Source: Galbula dea (taxonomy: Eukaryota; Chordata; Aves; Piciformes; Galbulidae). From it: DNA of 64,000 nt. Positions 11,893 to 26,000 of this stretch are shown piece by piece; the stretch's first letter is position 1; every line of letters begins with the position of its first letter. The position numbers were made by a program, and so were the translations under genes. The DNA lies in contig VWZX01002268.1 of NCBI GenBank assembly GCA_013399015.1, positions 372,001 to 436,000 on the forward strand, read 5' to 3'. The notes beneath the pieces were generated by a model. It made no database searches. It was not told the DNA's origin and saw only the letters and a list, made by a program, of their open reading frames with translations.

Positions 11893-14800
11893 AAAAAACT
11901 CACATAATAAAAATTGTAATGAACTAAACGTGTCATCAAACAGTCACTATGAAACTTGTTAACCCAAAGTATTTCGCTGATGTTTTCAGAGGCATTTCAC
12001 AAGTTGAATCAGAATATCTGAAGAAATAAGGAACTGCAGAGTAAAACCAGAAAGGAAAGCCAGGAGAGAAGAGGTTCAGAAATCCACGAGTTTAGCTGCC
12101 TAAGAAAATATACAAGAACTGCATCCTAAAGCTGTAAAACCTTGCTTTGTACCAAGGGGTTCAAGGTGCTCTTAAAGTCGGTTGCCACAATAGAGTTGTG
12201 GGTGTGGTAGTGACTGGTGAGAAAGAGGTTACATCTTAAGCTAATATTCTGCTTTTCAAAGTGATCACATAAATTGACCTAAATGCTGTGGAAACAAATG
12301 CCATGTCCATTAGCAAGAGGTTTCAAAAGAACTTGCAAGCTGTAGAAATCCTTTTAAGAAATTCAGTTCTGGTAAAAATGAGACTGATGCTGCTGTGTAA
12401 GCCTGCTTTCTCCAGTCTTTTTGAAGATTTTAGCTTCAAATGTATTTCACATTGTTGTTTCTTGTGGCTTCCCTATTTCTTTGATCCTTTTGAGAATAAA
12501 TGACAAGAACTTCTTAGGCTATGTTCTGAATCACTTCACCTTGCACATCATTTGAATGCTATAGTATTTTCTGTAATTTACATTCACTCTATCATTTATT
12601 TTAACATTTGAAGCAGTTCAGTTTTTCCCATCTAAGATTATTTTCTTTCTGGCATTATGAAACACCTGACTAATAAACAATACTTGTTCACTTTGTCAGT
12701 TACTACAGTCTATTTCATCATCTGAACATTGAATCTGATGAACCATTTTTTAATTTCATTGCTCAGTTAATATTTCACTGTCCTTTAAAATATTTGTGTT
12801 CCTACTTTGTGACATATTTACTTCATATTCCTTCTTTCCATTAATTTTTCTTGGGTGGTATTCTCCTTTTCTGTCATTCTGATGAGTATATAAAGGTCTG
12901 CATTAACAATAATGCACTGATTCTAGATTTACAGAACATGAGAGAACAGACAGTATGTCTCACCCATTATCATAATACTGTACAGTTGTATACCGAATGT
13001 CATCTGATCTGAAAGCAGTATTATACTTTCAGAATCTGGTTCATGTTGGCACTTTCCTAATTACTAACGTCCAATCCAGTACTATTGCCAATTACAAATT
13101 CAGTTAATATATTCAGTCACCTTTGAAAATGACAAAAATAGCTTAAGATGATGCATACCACAGGAGACATTTGAATGTTTGCGAATTTCCTAGTGTTTGA
13201 TTTTTTTTTTATCATTTTGTAATCCTTGAATTTAACCTTGAGTGTTGTTTTTACTCAGACTTTAAGACTGAGCCCAATGTAAAATTATGCCCTTTTCCAT
13301 TTTGAATAATGTATCATGTTTGTATGAAAATTTGAAAGACACCAAGTGGTATTTCAAGAATTGTTTAGAGAATGCTTATTTTACTACTTCAAGGTAATTG
13401 TTCCTAACTCTCATTAGGTGAATAATACAACAATAGTTAATGTTTTATAATGTATAAATCAAGCCAATAGCTATTCATGATAACATCAGATTTGATTTGG
13501 ACTTCAAATTAACTTGGTATTGGAAAGAGATTTAAGATGCTTCTGTGCCTCTTTGATAATCTAGAGAATGTACTAGTGTATCTACAATTGGTGAGTCATT
13601 TTAGGTTTGAGGGGCTTTTAAGACTAAAAATAGAAAATATAATTTTGTAATATAGACAAGAAGTTTGAGAGAGGAAATTCTTTTATCCAAGGAGATATAT
13701 GGTGAAAAAGTTTGAACAGATCTGAACTGAATTTTCAATTAAAATTCAGTCTCAGCATATTTTATTTGCATTTATCATCAGTACCATAAATTTACTTTTG
13801 TGTGTAGACCTGTTTGTTCTCTTAAAATAGTAGGTGTAATGGAAGTTTAAAACATCTTTTAACAAAGAAAGAGAGCGTATGTCAAGCTTAGCAAGTCTAG
13901 TCACGTTTTACTATCAAGTATAAAATTAACTCGTAACAAGAAGAAAACACAAAACCAAAGTCTACTGTACAGTAACCATGCTCCCATGACCCAGATTGAA
14001 TTTGAAAAAACATTACTTGGGAGACCTCTTCAATCAGTTGAAACAATCAAAACCCTATTAACCTCTAGTGTTTGTCCTTCCTGTGGCTGGCTTCTGATAA
14101 TCAGAATTATTTCTGTTGAGCCGTTGCTTCATATTATTTTTGTGGAGATTTAATAAAAAGAAATATGTACAGTTAAAACTGGGCAAATAAAAGTAATGTG
14201 AATCACTGTCAGTAATGAGTGCTTCATGGGTTTCCAATATTAATTAGAAATTTCAGTAGGATAAAGTAGATCTGCTCGGTGGTACACAAGCAGAAACCAA
14301 TAATGGGAAGCAATTATATTAAACTATCATTGTTTGTGAAAAGTTGTGTTCAGTTGGCCTAGATGATATTTAATACTTCAGAATGGTAAAGTCATGGGTA
14401 GCACAAAGGGTCAGTATTTGCTGGAGTAATAGCTAGCAAAGATGACATGGCTAAAAGATGTTTGCCCCCACCTTGGCAACTTTTGGTGGTGGTAAAAGGG
14501 GGTAGCTACAGCATTCTCTGATATGTCTTTGTGGGTTGAGATAGTATTATCCAATTGGTGCATATAAATCTGGCTTAAACTGAATGATTCTCAACTGCAC
14601 TTTGTAAACTGAATCATCATCAACATTGTCAACCACACATAAAAAAAACCCCACAGACAACTGAAAAATTAAATTTTTGCAGCCTTTCTTCCAGTAGAAC
14701 ATCATGTTTCAGGAACTGACTAGAAATTCCTTTTTGCACAGAGCTCCTGCAGTTGTTAAGGAAACCAAGACAGCTGGAACATTGCCATAGTGTACAAAGA

Positions 14801-17800
14801 TTGATGTGCTTCAAGTCTTTTATTATATCAAAATAGTAAGTGTCAAGAAAAGATAAAAATCCATAGTGATAAGTCATTACCAGGAAAAAACCAAAACAAA
14901 GAATATTAAAATTCTGTATGATTATAAAGCAGATGAAAAAAATACATATATTTTCACAGGTTCAACTCCACAGGTTACTTCACTCTTGCCTTCCAGATTC
15001 TAGTTTTATTCTACAACGCATGTAGCAGTTGTCAGAAAATCACATAGCCCTTTCCATGTATCACGTGAATTTTGGTTCAGATTAAAAAATAAATATATAT
15101 GCTGAAAAAATACCTTCCTTTTGTCACTGCAGTTCTGCTACATGAACATCAACATGAGGGAATGGAAAGTATGCATAACTTCAACTGACTCTTCCTAGTA
15201 TTGCCCACTACGGATGCATCAGGAAAATTTTTTATATGAGAAGGTGATCATTTCTACATTTCTACATTTAACTAATTACTTAATCAGAATTTCAGGCAAA
15301 GGTTTATCTCACATTCCTTACACACTGTAGTTGTCACTTCAACCATAAAATAACTACCAGCATATAATGGTTTTCCTGTAATCTTTTTAAGGCTTATAAG
15401 ATTATAAGATATAGTAATTTGCAAAGAGCAAAGACAGAGTATTCCTTCTGAACAATGGAAATGAGAGAAAAAATGTAAGATGGTATTTTGTAATCTTATT
15501 TATAATGGTATTTTCACTTTTTTTTTTGCTTTGGCATCAATACTAGTGCCATTGCCACATAACAAAAGAGCATGTATTAAGAACAATGGAAACAATACTA
15601 TGAGCCATAGTATACATTGTTTTCTCTTCACTGTTTTAATTTATCAGACAAATTTTAAGGATTGTATATTCTTGTCAGGTTGTAGGAAAAAAAGTCTTGG
15701 GTGTTGGCAAGGATATTGATTTTTTTAAGCTTCCTTTTAGCTTGATAGAGACAGTTTTGGGAATATTTCTCATTCAATATTCAGAGACTACCTTCTCAAA
15801 ACAGCAATATTGTACCTACCTGTGAAAAGCAAAAAGGAAAACCATAATCTATGGTGACTGTAGTTGCTTACAACAAATGTTTCCATAGAAGTGACAAGGC
15901 AACTTGAAACCTTCAGTGTAATGGCTGCCTTACTCAATTATTGACTTTCTGTGGAGTTGAAGATGGCAGAAAGTCCTCCTTGGATAAAATGGTATATTGC
16001 AGGAATTCTTCAGTCCCTGCAATGAAGTATTACCTTGGTTGAAGAACTTTATACACATGAAATAAGTAGCCATCATCTAGAAGACACTTTCCAAAGAAAA
16101 TTTAAAGAGAATTTAAGGTAGCATCCACAACCTAGCTTTAACTTGGAAGTTGTACTATAGTTCTATTCATTACTAGCTGTTGGCTAAATACTGACTTTAA
16201 ATACCAGTTCACTGTAGGTTACCTTTTATATCACTCTGTAGCTGGGAAAAGTCTGGGAAAGAGTCTGGGAAGAGTATATGCTTATAGAGTTTCCATTATT
16301 AAAGAATAACTTTCTTTGGTAATAGTCTATCAGATTACAGTTAAATTATATTCAGTAGGTACTGGGAATATATGGACTTCTTTGATTTTTATGAATATAT
16401 TGAATAGAAACATGAAAACTCTAGAAAGGCAATGGCTGTTAGTTTATATAGACTTTATATGGCAATATTGGTTTATATAGACTTGTCATTCTTTGTTGTA
16501 AAAGTAGGCAGGAATTTTTTAGTCCAATTATGTTTAGACTGCTTCAGAATGTTACTAATTGGAAATCTCTATTTTTTTACCTAAGGGTACTCATTGCTAG
16601 TCTGCATCTATTTTTGGTTGTGACAACACAGCCCTGTAGCTTATTGCTTGCCTAGAGATAATTACTGGCCAGCTAAATAAATGAACTTGTGACGAAATTC
16701 ACTTATTTATTAGGCAATTTATTAAGTAGCATGGAGACTGTTCAGATGACACAATTGACCTTACTAGCACAGCACTAATAGCTCAGTGCTTTTTACAGAG
16801 AAGAGCATTATGAAATATAAGATATAAATTCCAGTTTCTCACCAATCTCTTTGACTTTTCCTATGGTGTCACTAAACACAATTCAGAAGATCTGTCTCTT
16901 ACCAAATGAATGCTTTTGATTTAATCTTATTTAGAGACTACGTCTAGTTTAAAAAGTCTCCATTTAACTTTTTTTTTTCCAGAGAATGAGACTACAGTTC
17001 TCCTTTTCTCCTTTCTTTTTTGGAGTTACTTTGAACAAGTATTTAGTGGCCTAGACACTACTGAACAGATCCAGTTATTTTATCTACGCTAGCATTTGAA
17101 AGCCCTGCACAATTAACTTAATCAAAGTTCAGTCAAATTTCATTAGACTTTGGTAGTCTTGTGCTTGTATCAAGGACAGGGCAGAACAGAAGATATATTT
17201 GAAAAAAGTTTTATCAACTTTAAATATATCAGTACACCATATACAATTTAATGAAATTTGATATGCTAAAAAAAGTCTTAGAAATCTGGATTGCCAGTCT
17301 TTCATCAGTAGGTATGAATTAGGTTTTTTTCACAGATCTATGCTCATGGTGTATATTCTTACCTCTCTGCAGCTGTCAAATGTTCAGAGAATACACAGAA
17401 GCAAAATATAGGTATGTTAAGTTTGTTATCAAAATTAAGGAGATTAGTTCTTTCAAATTTAGTAAGTGAGCTATTCTCACAAAAACTGAATTTCTACCTC
17501 CTTGAGAATCTATTTCAGCTCCTGAAGATATCTTCTAGGTACGATCAGTTTCGCATAAGAAAGCTTTCTGGCAAATATTTTCATGTCAAGTTCATGAGGT
17601 TATTTATTTTTTTCAATAAAAACACTCAGAATATAACTCCTTGATCTGTGATGAATTAAAATAATGATCTTAGTTTTATAAGACTATCTACAATGGTCAT
17701 ATGATCCTTCTTGTTGCAGAGTGTGCATAAGTAACCTTACTGACCCTACAGACAGACTTAACTTGATGTTGTTAAAAGACTTAAGTTGCTTCCCACTTTC

Positions 17801-20800
17801 TTGCTTATTCAACATTTCCATTAAATTCAACACTGAAAGCTGACCCATACATTACTATTTGAACCTATTCTGAGTGCATAAAGTCTGCTCTTGCTCTTAC
17901 TGTTACTCTGTTGTTATTAAGAGTTCTGGATTTAAAACAATAGCCAGCTGTCCAATGGATAACATTAATATTCATGCTTTAATAGATGAAAAGCAATCTA
18001 TAATACTTCCAGTTTCAAAGGATACCAGCTGGTTTATAATTGGAGTTTCATAGGTTTTATGTCATCCTGTCCAATATGCTTCTCATCACTCCATCATCAT
18101 AATTAGTTTTTCAATTAGCAGGTTTGTGTTTGTACAAGATTAGGAGCAGCTGAATCAAATTCTTTGCTCATAACAGTAACCTTTGCAAAGACTATTACTG
18201 TTAAATAACACAAATAGAATCAACAGAAAAATAGGCTTTAGGAAACAAAATTTCTGCTTTCTACATTCCCACTCAACTTCAAGGTAATGCAGTCTTTTTT
18301 GTTCATATTAAATCTATATATGTGTTGAACAGAAGTGACCTCAGAAAAAAACCTGTACATTTGTGCCAAATTAATTTTCTTTGTTAGTTAAAATTAGCAC
18401 ATAGAAATTAACTAAGTTTAAAAAAGTAGAATATAAAATAACCTGAATCCAAATCTATAAATTCTTTAGTCTGTAGACTTATAGTAATAGAATATAGATA
18501 TCCTAAATTAATATTTTTGCCAAATAATATTGGAGATTACTTAGATCAATATGTTTACTATTTTATAATGTTAATTTTAATTAAACTTTACTCTCCTTTC
18601 TCTGTAAATTTTACTTCTATTAACTTTCTACCAGCTGGAACCAGATATAGTATATCATTCTTAGATGTTGCTACCTAACAAATGTAAATGACAGGCAGAT
18701 AATACAGATTTGATAATGATGACAATCTATTAACATAAGTTTAGAAAAGAAAAAAAGAAAAGAAAAAAGTCATAGCTGGTTGTGCTACTGTTCTCAGTTG
18801 ACACCTACTGTACTGGTATGTCCAGAATAATTCTTATATTGAGTTAACTTATTTACAATTATTTCAAGTATGCTGAACATACAGTGCTTAGTGTTGCCTA
18901 TGCTTGTCCCATTAAATTCAAGTTAAGATCCTTAATGAGAATTTTCAGCTGAGGAGAATGTCGAGAGAGTGCAGATCTGATGCTTGAGGCTGAAACTGAA
19001 GGAAATTCAGGGACTCAAATCTGCCTGACCAAGTTAGGAGGAAGGGAAATAAGGGATATGGCTAACAAAGATCTTAATGTACAATTTGTCTGCAACTTCA
19101 GCATCCTATACTCAGTTTTCCTTTTCTCTTACTGATCCTCTTTATCTCTTTTCAGCCTGATTCACTCTCCTGAAAATGTTCTTATTAGCTATATGTGCTT
19201 CTCCTGGTAAAAGTATAACATGTATTCAGTTGTGACAGAGAAGCAGTTCACTGCGGGTACAGAAAGAAAGTTATCTTCTTGTTTTGAATACAGAATTTTG
19301 CACTGTAAGTAGCTGCAAGTTGTATGTGTCACATTTTGCTTGTATATGTCTCAGGTAGAGAACTGTATTTTTAAAAATGAAAATAATGAATAAAGAATAT
19401 AAACATTTTCAGATAAAGTCAAACACTCTCCTTGACCCATTTGCTTTATTTCCCTGTTCTTTTGACTATTTCCCTTCCATGTTTTCATGAATATTTTAGA
19501 ATATTTTCTCATTTGATTATTTTTCCATCTTTGCAAAAGGAAGACTCTCTTAGGCATTAGATGGGGTGGATTGACCAGAATGGTTTAACTTGATATTTTG
19601 AAAACATCTTTATCAATGAAAATTCTAAGACCATTTTGATTTCAAAAAAAGGATAAATTTAGAAAAAAACAGGTTGAAATGTTGTCATCTGCTCTCCTTT
19701 TCTGAAAACTCTTTTGATTAAGAAAACATTATTTGCCATCAAGGAGGTATTGAAACTGTTGATACATTATGTTTGTTAAGGCTCAAATCATAGGTTGTGT
19801 TTTGGTGACTTTGTTAATTTTGCACAACTCAACCTGACACTGAAATTCCAAAAGACATAGTGCAATAAACTGAGTAAGAATGAATTTAACTATTTAACTA
19901 TCTGCATCTACCTTCTCTTTTTGAACATAAAGGAGTCACTTAACCTCTCTGTACATATTACTGCATTATTAACATGGGGATAATTTTTACTTCTTTGGTA
20001 CGGTATCATGCTCATAGGAGTATATTCTGTATCAGTGGCGATCTTCATATTATCAAAGATTTTTGAACACTAACGACCACATAGCTTGAATTCTCTTTGT
20101 TAATAAACTTTAAACAGTTTTCAGTATTGCTTAGTTAATATTTCTGAGGCTGCATACTCAAGTTGTTAAGTGAAAAAATATTTTCACTGCAAATACTCCC
20201 TGTTCACCTTTGAAATCTCTGGGGTTGTTTATGAATCCTGTGCTTGTGACCCTAGAGACTCTCTTGGAGCTTTTCATCATTCCTTTTGCAAAGCAATACT
20301 CTCACACTGGTGAACTGGCTTGTGGCACGCATGTCAGGGGTGATTCAGAGAAAGTTTCAAAGGGTGCTGAGTTAAATTTGGGGGGGGGTTTTAGCAAGAT
20401 AAAATAAAATCATGTTTCTGCCATTACAAAACGTGATTGGCTGCCAATTTTCACCATTCTAACTTGCTTAATTCTGAACTGTTATGGCATTTCAAAGAAT
20501 TAAATGTTGAACACTCTTCAGATTATTTCAGAGAACTGAAATAAACTGACCACATTTTTTTAATTTCAGACCTAATTAACAAAACTTAGCATATGTGTGA
20601 GAGAGTGCCCATACTGAAAAAAATACAGCAAATTTAGAGGATATCTTCACATCCTTCACATTATTCCATGCATCATAAGGAAAGAAGTGGTGATGATGCT
20701 AAGTTAACAGTGGATCTTTGAAGCAAGAACTAGACTTTTATCACCTACAGATATCTTAGTAATTGATTTTTTCATCTTATGACTAAGCCAATTCCTAATG

Positions 20801-21568
20801 CACTTACCTTAAAATAAAATGTTTCCATTTGTCAGTACTAATATCCTAAATATTCATTGACATTCTCTGGACAAAACAGAGAAAAAGGAATAAGTGATTC
20901 CTAATGCCTAAAGCTGTGTCTACAATTTCTTTATACTGAGAGTGCGAAACAAATCTGCTCTTGTTACTAGCCACTGATTTTCAGATTGCATCTCAGTGCA
21001 GGCTTGGAGCTCACAAACTAAATTCCTCTTATATGTAACTAAAACAGATGATGCAACCCAGAAGCACACCAAATACATCCTTGGTGTTTATGAACATCCA
21101 TCTCTTAGGATCAGACCACAGCTAACCTGAAGAACACCCCTGAAAAGCAGATGTTGAACACTGGATTTTCAGCACCATCTGTTTTGCTGCATGTATTTTT
21201 TTTCTCAAGGGTTGAACTAGATTTTAATTTAGACCTATCCTAAGATTTTTGTTTTCTTCTCCCTCTGTTCCTTTAGCCCAGTCCCTTAACATATGTTTCC
21301 AATATTTCACATATTATTCAGAGGAACAGTCTATGTGTCATGTTAACTTGTAAACTCTATGCATAAAGTAATTTCTGGGCCCACTGATGGCTAAGAGACT
21401 GTATGCACTATTTGGACTATTTAACAGCTTGGACATAGCTCAGTCCTCTAAGTTGGCCAGTCCCCCCAACCGTGTACTTCCGCTAGTCATTCAGCTAGGG
21501 TATACACAAGTCTTTGTTGATTAGCCAAACAAAATCAATGCTGGCTGGATAATCAACATGCCAAACCT
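11893..21568. other. Long AT-rich non-coding stretch without recognised repeats
   Basis: Nearly 10 kb in which I recognise no gene and no dispersed element. Open frames are at most about 82 codons, on both strands, without domains. Minor features: poly(T) near 13201-13209; an (AAAAG)n-like purine run near 18744-18770; a small tandem of GTCTGGGAA near 16250-16272; and a G9-10 run near 20379-20388. It is the longest repeat-free interval in the window. Any functional content would have to be regulatory and needs cross-species alignment to see. Confidence 0.6.
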
Positions 21569-21848
21569 AGAGGACAAGGGGAAATGGCCTCAAGTTGCAC
21601 CAGGGAAGGTTTAGACTAGATATCAGGGAAAAATTCTTCACTGGAAGAGTTGTTAGACATTGGAACAGGCTGTCCAGGTAGGTGGTGGAGTCACAGTCCC
21701 TGGAGGTGTTTAAAAAGCATCTAGATGTAGTACTTAGGGACTTGGTTTAGTCTTAGGCATGTGGTTTTAGCTGACAGTGATAGGTTGATGGTTGGACATG
21801 ATGATCTTGGAGGTCTCTTCCAACATTGATGATTCTGTGATTCTGAGT
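21569..21848 (+). mobile_element. CR1 LINE 3' end, strongly 5'-truncated
   Basis: The last ~280 bp of a CR1 element, plus strand. It begins abruptly at GAGGACAAGGGGAAATGGCC, within the codons for the RGKGLKL-type motif, and continues through FRLDIR (TTTAGACTAGATATCAGG), an HWNRL-equivalent (CATTGGAACAGGCTG) and the VES-LEVFK region. It then enters the 3' UTR (GATGGTTGGACATGATGATC, GGTCTCTTCCAACATTGATG) and the tail ATTCTGTGATTCTGA. This 3' UTR resembles that of the copy at 9.1-9.6 kb, so both may belong to one subfamily. No RT domain remains. Confidence 0.92.
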
Positions 21849-22443
21849 TAGCAGTTGTAAAAAGCTGCATCTGTACACTTTTCCAATAATGCTATTAAAC
21901 TTATGTCATTGTTACTGCTTCCACAACTTTTCCTGATTGTGACAACATAAAAAAAAAAAAATGTATTGCAGGAATTAGAAGAGAAGGTCTGTCATATGGT
22001 AAACAACACCAGCAATAGTCCATTTGGTTATTTAAGCATATATTAATTCCTTAGATTTTTTTGTTATTTTTGAATCTTTTTTAATTTCCCTTTTCTTTTT
22101 TGTTGTAGAGGGTTTTTTTGGTTTAGCTGGTTTTGAGTTGAGGGTGGTTGTTGTTTGTGGGCTTTTTTGTTTGTTATTCTTGATACAATATGACACAATT
22201 CAAAACCTTGACTTCTCACATGCAATAAAATTCTTGCTTTTGAGGAAGGTAACACAAATACCACAGGAATACTGTTTATTACATAATAATACCTATGTTT
22301 ATGTAATACTAACCAGTATTTAATAATAATGATATCAATAATTATTATCCCACCTGTCTAAGAAAGAGTTGTTAAAGAAATGCATAGTGTAGATGACTTC
22401 CTGCTTTCACCTTATTCTGGGATCTTCTGTAACAGACATTTTT
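21849..22443. other. AT-rich spacer with a G/T-rich tract
   Basis: A spacer between two CR1 pieces. It contains poly(A) near 21949-21961 and a G/T-rich strand-asymmetric tract at about 22098-22173, read as glycine-, valine- and leucine-rich low-complexity peptides in short frames. No gene is seen. Confidence 0.6.
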
Positions 22444-23020
22444 CACAGAATCACAGAATCATCACAGTTGGAAAGGACCCTCAAGATCATCTAGTCCAAC
22501 CGATAGCCCTTACACTACTCTTACCCCTAAATCATCCCCTGAAGAAACACTTCTATCCTCTTCTTAAAAACCTCCAGGGATGGTGACTCCACCACCTCCC
22601 TGGGCAGCCTATTCCAATATCTCACCACTCTTTCAGTAAAGAAATTCTTTCTAATATCTAATCTAAACATACTCTGGCACAACTTAAGCCCTTTCCCTCT
22701 AGTCCTGTCACTAGTCACTAGGGAGAAGAGGCCAACACCTGCCTCCCTAGAATGACCTTTCAAGTAGCTGAAGAGAGCCATAAGGTCTCCCCTCAGCCTC
22801 CTCTTCTCCAGGCTAAACAACCCCAGCTCCCTAAGCCTCTCCTCATAAGGCCTTTTCTCCAGACCCCTGATAAGCTTAGTTGCCCTTCTCTGCACCCTCT
22901 CTAGTAGCTCAATGTCCTTCCTATACTGTGGTGCCCAAAACTGCACACAGTACTCGAGGTGTGGCCTCACCATGCCGAGTACAGTGGCAAGATCACCTCC
23001 CTGCTCCTGATGGTCACACT
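22444..23020 (-). mobile_element. CR1 LINE, 5'-truncated, ORF2 C-terminal region nearly intact
   Basis: Minus-strand CR1. The 3' end is at the left, with tail octamers TCACAGAATCACAGAATC (22444-22463) followed by the 3' UTR (GTTGGAAAGGACC...). A 148-codon frame (22973 down to 22527) encodes the ORF2p C-terminal region: VRPHLEYCVQFWAPQYRKD, LLERVQRRATKLI, LRELGLFSLEKRRLRGDL, SLVTSDRTRGKGLKLCQ, FRLDIRKNFFTE, RYWNRLPREVVESPSLEVFK. The apparent start Met stands where the copy at 63.5 kb has Leu in ALVRPHLE. Just upstream, a one-base deletion in the codons for SALVRP breaks the frame from VILPLYS, so the Met is fortuitous. The catalytic domains are missing. It is better preserved than the 9.1 kb copy. 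Confidence 0.95.
22527..22973 (-). pseudogene. CR1 ORF2 C-terminal fragment (truncated, frameshifted at its 5' side)
   Basis: The open frame within the CR1 copy above, 148 codons ending just before the 3' UTR. It corresponds to the region after the reverse transcriptase palm and thumb, a conserved C-terminal segment of CR1-clade ORF2p rich in Arg and Lys. It contains no endonuclease and no FADD catalytic box. The full protein of the family is several times longer. The absence of internal stops reflects modest age, not selection. Confidence 0.85.
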
Positions 23021-26000
23021 AGATGAACAACCACAGACTTTCTATCTGAAACAAGGTATAAAATGCCATTTTGAGTCCTAAAATACAGATAAAAGCCTCT
23101 TTTTCTCCATTTTCTCTATTTATCTTTGTATTCATGTTTCTCCTGCACCACAAACAGTGATTTTGAAAATGAAGCAACCAACCAAACACAAGTTATTGTG
23201 TGGCTATTTATTAAATTTTATATTTAAAAATAGTGATATTTCACAGGATTGATTTCTGCAGTCAAACAACAAATTTGGACAGCTTCCAAAATATTATTTT
23301 CTAGTAACTTTGCTACACATAGTTGAAGCAACAGAAGAATATGAAGAATATTTTACTCCTCAGATGCATATAGAAGGACATTTCCAGCCCTTTAACTTTC
23401 ATTTGCTCTTCTTCACATCATAGAGCAAAGTGAAGCATATTAGCTAGTATTCATGATAAAATGTCTAATTTAGAATTCACAGCATTTCCTTGCAACATGT
23501 TTGATGCTTTAGTCAGGATAGAGATGTCTAGAGATTAAATCTACAGCTGTTGGAATGTTTTGGAATACTGGGTAAAAACAAGTTATTAAGCAGAACTTTA
23601 AAGTAGAATTAAGCCTCTGAAGTGTAGGGTTTTCTTACAGTGGCAATCTAAATTTGCATATGAAACAAGTCAGGTAATGATTTAATTATTGAGGTCTTCA
23701 CCCAGCTCTGCATTAATGTAACTTTGCAATGGCACAGGGTTTCACTGACTTTATGGTTGCTTTATTTTAGCTGAGGATAATTTTGGAGTCAAACCCCATT
23801 TTTTTTAGATTTATTCGTGTATCATGATTTAAATATTCTTTTGAGTTTCTGTCCATCAGGGTGTAGGATGATTGTAGCAGTAGAGACAGATGAAAAGATA
23901 GATTGGCCTAGAAGTTCTAGGAGCAAAATTTTTCCCTTAAATAATTGACTGCTTTGAGTTTCAGAATTTTTCTTACTGCTTTTTCACAAGGAGACTTCCA
24001 CTGTCAAGGAAAAAAAATATCACTCTCAGAAAACCCTTTCAAAAACATGTTTTTCTTGCACTCCAATGCTTACATATACAAAGTAACGGAAAGCCAAGCT
24101 TGTTGTTAGTTAAAATTGTTTCAGGCTTTCAGATAAAAAAGTGTATGAGATGGTCATATATATCTAAGAGGTAACCTACTTTTTCAAACAGTGAATACCA
24201 TCAACAGTTCACATTTTGAGAAACTCATCTTGCATCATTAGATACTGATATTCTTTGCTTTGCCTTTCTATAGAAAGCTGAAAACTGTTAACCCCCCTCT
24301 TTGTAGAGAACATTAATTAATTCTCATCTAAAAAATAAACATAGTGGTGTAAAATGGTGCTCTCAAATGTAATATTTAAAAAATTCCTTGACATTCATTA
24401 TAGTCTATTGGAAGAATAATGAATATGAGTATCTTCATTTGAAGACATTTGTTCTTTCCTCTTTTAATATGCTTTGATTAAACACTTGAGTTGCAACAGC
24501 CTTACAAAGTAATTTTTCAACTTTACCCAGAGTGCCATCTAATGGTATTGTTGTCTCAAATGACAAAAAAAATGTAAAAATGTGTGGGTCATATTGAAGG
24601 TTTCATTTTAAGATGCAAACAAATTACATCACTATATGTTGGAATGAAATCATCAATTTGTTCACCTAGCAGAACAGGGTAGACCTAAGTGATGCAATCT
24701 TTTTATTTTTTTCTCTTTGGATTAATTCTTAATCAACATAAATTCTGCTATTTAAGTGAAACAGTAAGGCTACATCATTTAGGAAGGGATGAAAATTAAA
24801 TAGGAACAGTAATTGGAAAATCTCATCTTTTCCTTCAACATCCTTTTCTCTTCTCTTTTTTTTTTTCTATCATTTTCTACAATTCTGAATATTGCTTGGC
24901 TCTAATGCAGTAAAGTGTTTAATATTAAGCACAAAAACAAATTTCAAGGATCTATATAGCTGAAGGCACAGAATAATCTTAGAATTTTAACTTTCCTGAC
25001 TTTGTTCTGTGCAACACTTTACATATATGTGGCACCTTTAAAACCTACTATTAATGATGATACATGCTTCCGCTGGTGCCTACAACAGATATCTAATGAA
25101 TTGCTTCAATTTTGCATAGATTCTCTCTTGGTTTGAGCTGCAGTCTCTTGTTAGGGCTTGCATTGGCTGTGAATGTTACATACACTGGTGCCCGTGGCAA
25201 CATGTTGGGCTCACTTGACTGCAAGAAAAAAATTTAGCTTGAAAAGAGTTGTGCTGTATAACACCTTGGCCTATTATACTCCACTTACTTTTATTGCAGC
25301 CAGGGAGACCTGAATTCATCTCACAATTGATGCTAGCTTCAATGAAGAAACACACAGTTAATAATGCACTTTGTTTGTCTCCAGATAATGGTTTAAAAAT
25401 TGAATTGACTTTCTTTTTTTTTATCAAATGCAATTTTATTCGTCTCAATATTAGAAGTGCATTGTTGAGATTGAAAAGGTACAGTGGGTAAACAAAATTC
25501 AGCTTCTGGAAATCTGGTTTACAAAGAAAAAATTGCCTGAAAATATATGACTAAGCAAAGATCCTGTAAGCAGGGAAATAAGATTTTGAAAGAAAGGAGC
25601 AGGTTAACACTAGCAAGAATGAAAAGTTTATTAACAATAATCATAAAAAATAACAAGAGAATATCTGACCAGAATGGCAGAACATGCGAAGAAATTATGT
25701 AATCTACAAACTGCACCAAATATTTACACCCATTCAATAAAATCAATTCAGTGAAGGAATAGCCACATAGAAAGAATAAGAAATAAGATACATTGTTAAT
25801 GGAGTAATATAGAAATACACCAAGATGCTGCACACCAGGTTGTCATAAAGATAATCACCAAGGAGCTGCACAACAGTTCAAATATGAATGGTAATCATAA
25901 GTTACTTTGACTGGAATATCATGTCTTTCATGGATATTTGGAAAGCAAAACAGGGGATGAACATTTGAGATGTGAATCATTAACTTAAGTATAAGTGTGA

